Shown one piece after another: positions 6,868-11,586 of a stretch of DNA of 11,586 nt (the first letter of the stretch is position 1; every line of letters begins with the position of its first letter). A program made the translations under genes and the position numbers. The stretch is from Ruminococcus sp. UBA4275 (lineage in GTDB: Bacteria; Bacillota; Clostridia; Oscillospirales; Ruminococcaceae): positions 1 to 11,586 of the forward strand of contig DGVV01000074.1 of NCBI GenBank assembly GCA_002395085.1, read 5' to 3'. The notes under the pieces are model-generated. The model worked only from the letters and a program-made list of their open reading frames with translations. It was not told the origin of the DNA and searched no databases.

Positions 6868-7785
6868 TCAAAGCCATTTTTTCTTCTTGAAAAACACCAG
6901 ACTCACAATCACGATGATTACACTGACGACGATTGTAACCGGATACGCTGCTTTGTATTCGAGTTCCGGCATATACTTGAAGTTCATGCCGTACCAGCCT
7001 GCAATCAGCGTCAGCGGCATAAAGATCGAGGAAATAATCGTCAGCAGTGTCATAATCCGGTTCTGCTTCACATCAAGCTGAGACTGATACAGATCGCGAA
7101 TCTGAATGGAAAACTCCCGCAGCGAATTGGTCAGGTCATGCAGCCGCGTCACACGCTGCGTAAACAGATGAAAATAGCGGATATTCTCCTTCTGGAAAAA
7201 GTTGTTTTCATTTTCTTCCAGTTCCTGTCCCAGATCCAGAAGCTGTTCATAATGAATGCGCAAATCGCGCAGATCACTCCGGAGCCGGCTGACACGGTGT
7301 GAGGGATTCGTGACCTCCCCTTCCAGAATACCGGATTCAATCTCATCGAGTTCCTTATCATATTGTTCCAGCAGGGATTGATCCTGCGCAACAATCTGTT
7401 CCAGAAAATCGTACAGGAAACGTTCCAGACTCGGCATGGTCCAGCGCTTGGAAGCCGTGATATTGCTGATCATTTTCTGCACAAAACCGCTGTCATCAAT
7501 AAACACAATGCCCTTCTCATCCAGCGCAAAGGCAAATTTGGTTGTCGGCGCTGAAAGATGTTTCCGGTCCGGTATGGAAAATGTACCGGTCAGAGAATCG
7601 TAATTCACTTCCGCTTTGGTAGAGTGAATCAAGGAAAGATCCATGTCCATCTCAATGCCCATATCAAACTGATCCTTGCTTTCCAGCCATTCCGCCGAGG
7701 TCAGTACCGCAGCAAACGGAGCGTTCCCGCGGCTGAAATCCAGCTTTCCGGTTTCCTCAAGCGTATTTCTGATATAATAAAACAT
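6868..7785 (-). CDS. corA: CorA-family magnesium/divalent cation transporter
   Basis: A 305-aa inner-membrane channel protein for Mg2+ or a related divalent ion. The N-terminal cytoplasmic alpha/beta domain (about 1-130) is followed by long helices (about 130-240) and two C-terminal TM segments (about 244-264 and 281-299). The hallmark Gly-Met-Asn pore motif is at 266-268 within YGMNFKYMPEL, close to the classical CorA signature, and the tail is basic (KKKKWL). Length fits the family, which forms pentamers. An AAGGAG site seven bases before the ATG supports the start. The gene has its own promoter in the 88-base gap behind the membrane-protein gene. The leader is only about 26 bases, so there is no room for an Mg2+ riboswitch. 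Metal preference (Mg, Co, Ni, Zn) is not decidable; the symbol indicates family, not proven orthology. Confidence 0.93.
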   Translation of the reverse strand: MFYYIRNTLEETGKLDFSRGNAPFAAVLTSAEWLESKDQFDMGIEMDMDLSLIHSTKAEVNYDSLTGTFSIPDRKHLSAPTTKFAFALDEKGIVFIDDSGFVQKMISNITASKRWTMPSLERFLYDFLEQIVAQDQSLLEQYDKELDEIESGILEGEVTNPSHRVSRLRSDLRDLRIHYEQLLDLGQELEENENNFFQKENIRYFHLFTQRVTRLHDLTNSLREFSIQIRDLYQSQLDVKQNRIMTLLTIISSIFMPLTLIAGWYGMNFKYMPELEYKAAYPVTIVVSVIIVIVSLVFFKKKKWL

Positions 7786-7817
7786 AATGCACTCCTTGTC
7801 CGTTTGGGTTCTGTCCC

Positions 7818-7846
7818 ATTATATCATATTTTTGCGGAAAAGACAA
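7818..7846 (-). promoter_or_regulatory. Promoter of the CorA-family gene
   Basis: Minus strand TTGTCT (7841-7846), 17-base spacer, perfect TATAAT (7818-7823). No clear terminator separates it from the gene upstream, so some read-through from the HD/Hsp90-like operon is possible. Confidence 0.8.
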
Positions 7847-7873
7847 TGGCAGATGTTTTTTTCAGTTGACTGT

Positions 7874-8344
7874 TCAGGAATTCCGCCTTTCCTTCTCAAT
7901 CTTCTTTTGTATTTTTTTCATCTGGAGTTCTTTCGTGAGGCTTTTGCCTGCCTCAATCTTTACTTTGTCCCATTCCGATTTCAGAATCTTCATCAGGTAT
8001 TTGCGAATCTGGGGCAGATCATTTTTCACCCCGGCAAAATCCTTTTCGAGCATCGGAATCAAAGCCTGATCATCCGAATAATACGCGTCATCCGGATTCA
8101 GCCGGATCAGAATGCCATTCCGTGCCTCCAGAAACGCAATGAGCTGCTCCGGTGTCGGTGTACCGTTACACGACTCACATACCGTAAACAGTTTCACAGA
8201 GAGCTTCCGGATTTCCCGAATCCATTTCATGCGCTCGCTGGAGACTGTATCCGCAAACAGATGTTCTTTTTCGCGGATTTCAGTAATCAAGCTGACCGCA
8301 AGCGCTACAAGCGCTGCAACCGCAGCGGCAATAATTTCACTCAT
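7874..8344 (-). CDS. Small membrane-anchored protein of unknown function
   Basis: A 156-aa protein I cannot assign to a named family. A hydrophobic Ala/Val/Leu/Ile helix (about 4-21) is followed by a charged, mostly helical soluble part. The latter includes an ERMKWIREIRKL segment (37-48), a C-x-x-C pair in VCESCNG and a strongly basic tail (ending KKIEKERRNS). Topology is probably N-out with the body in the cytoplasm, from the positive residues after the helix. The start is the second of two close ATGs (MNM): the AAAGGAG site leaves seven bases to this one but only one base to the first. It begins 33 nt after the stop of the HD/Hsp90-like ATPase gene with no promoter between, so the two are co-transcribed and probably work together, perhaps as sensor/ATPase and membrane-located partner or effector. 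Confidence 0.8.
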   Translation of the reverse strand: MSEIIAAAVAALVALAVSLITEIREKEHLFADTVSSERMKWIREIRKLSVKLFTVCESCNGTPTPEQLIAFLEARNGILIRLNPDDAYYSDDQALIPMLEKDFAGVKNDLPQIRKYLMKILKSEWDKVKIEAGKSLTKELQMKKIQKKIEKERRNS

Positions 8345-8351
8345 ATTCATG

Positions 8352-8358
8352 CTCCTTT
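8352..8358 (-). promoter_or_regulatory. Ribosome binding site of the small membrane protein
   Basis: AAAGGAG on the minus strand; spacing is seven bases to the ATG at 8344 and one base to the ATG at 8350, which selects the downstream start. Confidence 0.75.
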
Positions 8359-8377
8359 CGCATCTGTGCAGCGGGGA

Positions 8378-11300
8378 TTATTCGTTTTCCCACTTGCTTT
8401 CGTCAAAATCTTCATCGGTGAGTTCCAGATCTTCCGGAATACCGAATGAAACGCCTTTCATCCTCCTGAGCGCTTGCAGCGTTTTGTTTATTGTATTTTT
8501 GCGGTTCCTAGATTCCGGCATTGCGCGCAGGATTGTCTGGTAAAGCTCCGGCACTGTTTCCTGAAGCTGCGCCCGGTGTCCGATCAGCCATTTTGAGAAG
8601 GGATGTTCCGGATTGTACAGTCTGCCGACACATAAAATCCCTGGATTGCGCCTGCCCTGCTGCCGGTCAGACAGAAACAGCAGCGGCGGAAATGCTGTGA
8701 GATCTTCTGCTGCACAATCATTTGTCAGCGCAGATATGGTCACATACCATTTCGTTTCGTCTTGCGCAACGCCGACTGCATACTGTTCTTTCAAGGCTGT
8801 CATGCTTATTGCATCCATAAGAGCAGAAGAATATAATGAACTAAATAACGCTTTATAATCAAAATATTGACCGTCTTTGTATGACTCCGGCATTTCAGTC
8901 ACATCAGCCGAATCTTTGAGATGAAATTGGAGTTTCCCGTACCATGCCGGATGCTGCTGCAAGATCGCTCTGTATTCTGATTCCGAATGATAACGCCACG
9001 GCTCACGCCCCGCCTGAAATAAAGAAAGGACATTCAGCAACGCCAGCTCACAGGCTGTTTCCAGCGGAAATGACCGGATTTCTTCTCTTGCCATATCCAC
9101 TTCCGGATGATTGCTGCAGCGCAGCAGCAGTACCGCACCATCATCATGATTTGTGCCATAATGACTGACAGAAGCCAATACACCGTTATATGCCAATAAA
9201 TGCACATCTTCCTTGGTTATTGCTAGTTTCAACAGTTTCTTTTCGTTTGCCCCTAAGTCAAAATCTTCCTCGGATAAATGTGCTTTCCATTCTAATCCCT
9301 GTAAGCGAGATCGACTTACTGCTTGATTGGCTATTGAAAATATGTATTTTTTTAAATTAAACCGAACAATAAAATCTTTTCCATCAAATCGAAAGCTGCC
9401 TTCAATAGACGGAATGGTCTCTTTTCCCTCGATTATTAACTTTTTCCGGCATTTCGCACCGGTTCTGACACGCAGCCAAACCCTCACACCCGCAGTATTA
9501 CTGCTCAGCGTATCAAGGCGCTGATACGAGAAAATGAGCTGCGGTCTGTTTTCCACTGTCCAGTTCCAGTCCGGCATTGCCGTTTTCAGCTTATCATAGA
9601 AACAATCCGGCAGCGGGAACTCTTTTACCTCCTTTTCCTTTCCCGCACCGATTACAGCCTCCGCCAGCGCCATCAATTCAGACTGCAGGAGGTATTCTTT
9701 CTCGCTGCCGCCGTCCAGATCATGGTGGACAACCCGCACCTCCGGATACACAATATACTGATCCAGCAGCTCACGGAAGGTTCGCCCGCCCATGCGGAAC
9801 TGACTGACGCGCACACAGAACGTCGTGCCGACATCGTATGTTTCAAAGCGTTTCGTGACCTCGGCATTCAGAGGCGCGTGCAGCTCTTTGAGCGAGCTTT
9901 TTCCGTATCCGCCTTCTACAACCGGCGTTGTATCCGGCTTGATCAGATAATATGCACCTTTCAGCTTCGGCACAAATAACCGCAGCGGCTGGGAATCATG
10001 TTTATAGCGCCGCGTCTCCACCTCAAGCTGATTCCGTTCCCGATCACTCAGAAAACAGGACAATATTCCGATGCCGAACCGGCTGGTCGGACGAAATCCC
10101 GTGCGATTCCGTGCGCTTCGCTGCTCATGATGAAACTCATTTGAGGTATAATAGGAACGGCCGACTTTCAGCAGATAATGCTCAATAATATGCTGATCCA
10201 TACCGGTACCGTTATCCTCAATGCGAAACCACGCATAGCCCTCCTCATCGAGCCATGTGTAAATGTCGATCCTGCCCTGATCCAGTGTAAAGCTGTTATC
10301 CACCTCCGCACGATACAGCACGGCATCAATCGCATTTTGCAGCAGTTCCCGTACAAACACACCGGGATTGCTGTAGAGATTCTCGCCTGCAAGCAGCTCC
10401 ACAATGCGCTCCTGATCCATTGTCAGCCGGAAGTTTCCCCTGGTATATCCATGGGAAGAAATCTCGGACGAAATCTCAAATGGGAGCCTGAGATTTCTCC
10501 AATGTTCTTTCTGGCACTTTTTCTGAATTCTGGCGCAGTTATCCAGTTCCTTTCTGCACAGCTCCAGATAAGAAACGATCCCTTCATCCACATCCGGATC
10601 TGTGCAGTCCGCATTGAATTTCAGACGATCACGGGATGCATCCAGCGAAAAGCTGCCTGCCTTGTTTTCCTGAAATTGCTTGCTGCTTTCCGCTTCCTCC
10701 GCTGTAGCCGGTTTATCCAGTCCCATATACCGAAACCAGACCTCCGGTGCGCGTATCTCATCAATGTCCAGCAGATCTGCCAGACGCAGCAGGATCGCAC
10801 ACATATTAAAATCAGCATCCGCATTAAACGCTCTCGTATCAAATTTCAGATCCTCGCCGTGACTCTTACAGAGATCCGCAACCAGCTCCAATGTAATGTG
10901 GTTTTTCGTTAATGCAGGATCCCATTCATTATCACGCAGCTTTTGCTTTGCACGCAGATGATGCCGCTCCCGCACAAATATCCGGCAGATGCGATTCATT
11001 TCAGACACATTATCCGCATCAGGCTTCATTTCCTCGAAATGCTTTGCAAAAAAATCCTGCCAGTCCGGTGACAGATTCTGCATCTGCTTCCGGAGAATCT
11101 CCTCTTCTTTTTCATCCACACTCAGACCGCTGTCATGCCAGCACGCAGCCAGCAATAGCAGCGCGGCTTCCGCCGCAGTCAGCTTCTCTGCCTGATCGCC
11201 GAGCAGCTGCATCATCCACTTGCATACACCCTCAATATGCTTATAGTCATGCCGTGTAAAAGTCGGAAAAAACCGGCTGATCGTTGCAGACAACGTCTCT

Positions 11301-11398
11301 CCGGTGTCACACAGTTTTTTGACCGCATCTTTGAATTGGGTGTCCGATTTTGTGCGCGTTTCAAAAAGCTTCCACAGTTCTGATTGCTGATACCCCAT
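8378..11398 (-). CDS. HD phosphohydrolase domain fused to Hsp90-like GHKL ATPase
   Basis: A 1006-aa soluble protein. The N-terminal HD domain (about 40-215) shows His54, the HD pair His88-Asp89, His146/His147 and Asp208 in LADLLD, a metal-binding set expected for nucleotide or phosphoester hydrolysis. An Hsp90-type ATPase module follows: N-box ELLQNAIDA (351-359, Glu351/Asn355), DNGTGM (395-400), FGIGILS (441-447) and Gly-Thr (524-525), so ATP binding looks intact. The remaining 480 residues resemble no family I can name, apart from a possible Hsp90-middle-like part; the C-terminus is acidic. True HtpG chaperones lack an HD domain and are shorter, so this is not a housekeeping Hsp90. HD-Hsp90-like fusions are known from predicted bacterial conflict systems; a defence role here is inference. 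Start supported by GAGGAGG about seven bases upstream. First gene of an operon with the small membrane protein. Confidence 0.9.
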   Translation of the reverse strand: MGYQQSELWKLFETRTKSDTQFKDAVKKLCDTGETLSATISRFFPTFTRHDYKHIEGVCKWMMQLLGDQAEKLTAAEAALLLLAACWHDSGLSVDEKEEEILRKQMQNLSPDWQDFFAKHFEEMKPDADNVSEMNRICRIFVRERHHLRAKQKLRDNEWDPALTKNHITLELVADLCKSHGEDLKFDTRAFNADADFNMCAILLRLADLLDIDEIRAPEVWFRYMGLDKPATAEEAESSKQFQENKAGSFSLDASRDRLKFNADCTDPDVDEGIVSYLELCRKELDNCARIQKKCQKEHWRNLRLPFEISSEISSHGYTRGNFRLTMDQERIVELLAGENLYSNPGVFVRELLQNAIDAVLYRAEVDNSFTLDQGRIDIYTWLDEEGYAWFRIEDNGTGMDQHIIEHYLLKVGRSYYTSNEFHHEQRSARNRTGFRPTSRFGIGILSCFLSDRERNQLEVETRRYKHDSQPLRLFVPKLKGAYYLIKPDTTPVVEGGYGKSSLKELHAPLNAEVTKRFETYDVGTTFCVRVSQFRMGGRTFRELLDQYIVYPEVRVVHHDLDGGSEKEYLLQSELMALAEAVIGAGKEKEVKEFPLPDCFYDKLKTAMPDWNWTVENRPQLIFSYQRLDTLSSNTAGVRVWLRVRTGAKCRKKLIIEGKETIPSIEGSFRFDGKDFIVRFNLKKYIFSIANQAVSRSRLQGLEWKAHLSEEDFDLGANEKKLLKLAITKEDVHLLAYNGVLASVSHYGTNHDDGAVLLLRCSNHPEVDMAREEIRSFPLETACELALLNVLSLFQAGREPWRYHSESEYRAILQQHPAWYGKLQFHLKDSADVTEMPESYKDGQYFDYKALFSSLYSSALMDAISMTALKEQYAVGVAQDETKWYVTISALTNDCAAEDLTAFPPLLFLSDRQQGRRNPGILCVGRLYNPEHPFSKWLIGHRAQLQETVPELYQTILRAMPESRNRKNTINKTLQALRRMKGVSFGIPEDLELTDEDFDESKWENE

Positions 11399-11458
11399 TC
11401 TTTTTCCTCCTCATCGCTTTTTTGTTCCTGATCATTCGCTGACCATTTTTTCTATTTC

Positions 11459-11487
11459 AGTATACCATAACAGCGGAAAAATTTCAA
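11459..11487 (-). promoter_or_regulatory. Promoter of the HD/Hsp90-like ATPase operon
   Basis: Minus strand TTGAAA (11482-11487), 17-base spacer, TATACT (11459-11464), predicted leader of about 54 bases. No operator palindrome is evident around it, which suggests steady low expression, as is common for defence operons. Confidence 0.75.
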
Positions 11488-11516
11488 CCCTGCATTATTA
11501 TACAAATCAACGCAAA

Positions 11517-11586
11517 CAGCGCCCCTTGTGAGGGCGCTGCCAGCTTGTAGATAAAGTATCCCCGACGGATTTATATTGAGGGCTCT
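11517..11586. repeat. Second copy of the intergenic repeat (cut by window end)
   Basis: An 8-bp hairpin (CAGCGCCC 11517-11524 with GGGCGCTG 11532-11539) is directly followed by a 46-base tail (11541-11586) that matches 81-126 in the same orientation at 34 of 46 positions. The hairpin sequence itself is unrelated to that of the left copy, so the stem is conserved in position but not in sequence. The inverted arm seen at the left copy is at most weakly present here, where the operon promoter begins. Confidence 0.6.

Noticed and set aside
7786..7817. Mg2+ riboswitch before the CorA-family gene
   Set aside because: The promoter leaves a leader of only about 26 bases, far too short for an M-box.
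8378..11398. Housekeeping Hsp90 (HtpG) annotation for the large gene
   Set aside because: The N-terminal HD domain, the length and the co-transcribed membrane protein do not fit HtpG; only the ATP-binding motifs are shared.
1..11586. CRISPR arrays, tRNA or rRNA genes, transposase genes
   Set aside because: No regularly spaced repeats, no cloverleaf-like or rRNA sequence, and no transposase or integrase motifs were seen on either strand.

Overview
The window looks like the chromosome of a gut or rumen Ruminococcus-type Firmicute. The best clue is a secreted protein ending in a type I dockerin, the module that plugs enzymes into a cellulosome; gene style, ribosome-binding sites and sigma-A promoters agree. 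Species cannot be fixed from the sequence alone. All six protein genes look intact and each coding operon start has a recognisable promoter.

Layout. Positions 1-126 hold a palindromic intergenic repeat, and a related copy closes the window (11517-11586). Minus-strand genes at 3637-173 form a two-gene ABC transporter operon (MacB/LolD-like ATPase, then an FtsX-type permease with a long charged helical insertion). Its promoter is almost consensus and is followed by two palindromes with the same GTTAG-N6-CTAAC core, 33 bp apart, which look like paired operators for a dimeric repressor not encoded here. A 472-base gene-free stretch (3638-4109) separates this from a plus-strand gene (4110-6776) for an exported zinc-peptidase-like protein carrying a hexapeptide-repeat region, a LamG-like domain and the dockerin. 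It ends at a strong, probably bidirectional hairpin terminator.

The rest is on the minus strand. A large gene (11398-8378) encodes an N-terminal HD phosphohydrolase domain fused to an Hsp90-like GHKL ATPase. It is followed 33 nt later by a 156-aa protein with one N-terminal membrane segment. Together they look like a two-gene module, possibly a biological-conflict (anti-phage) or stress system; that function is inferred, not shown. Downstream, a CorA-family divalent cation channel has its own promoter and converges on the terminator of the dockerin gene.

Most promising for follow-up are the HD/Hsp90-like ATPase plus membrane-protein pair, the double operator of the ABC operon, and the unusual peptidase/beta-helix/LamG/dockerin architecture.
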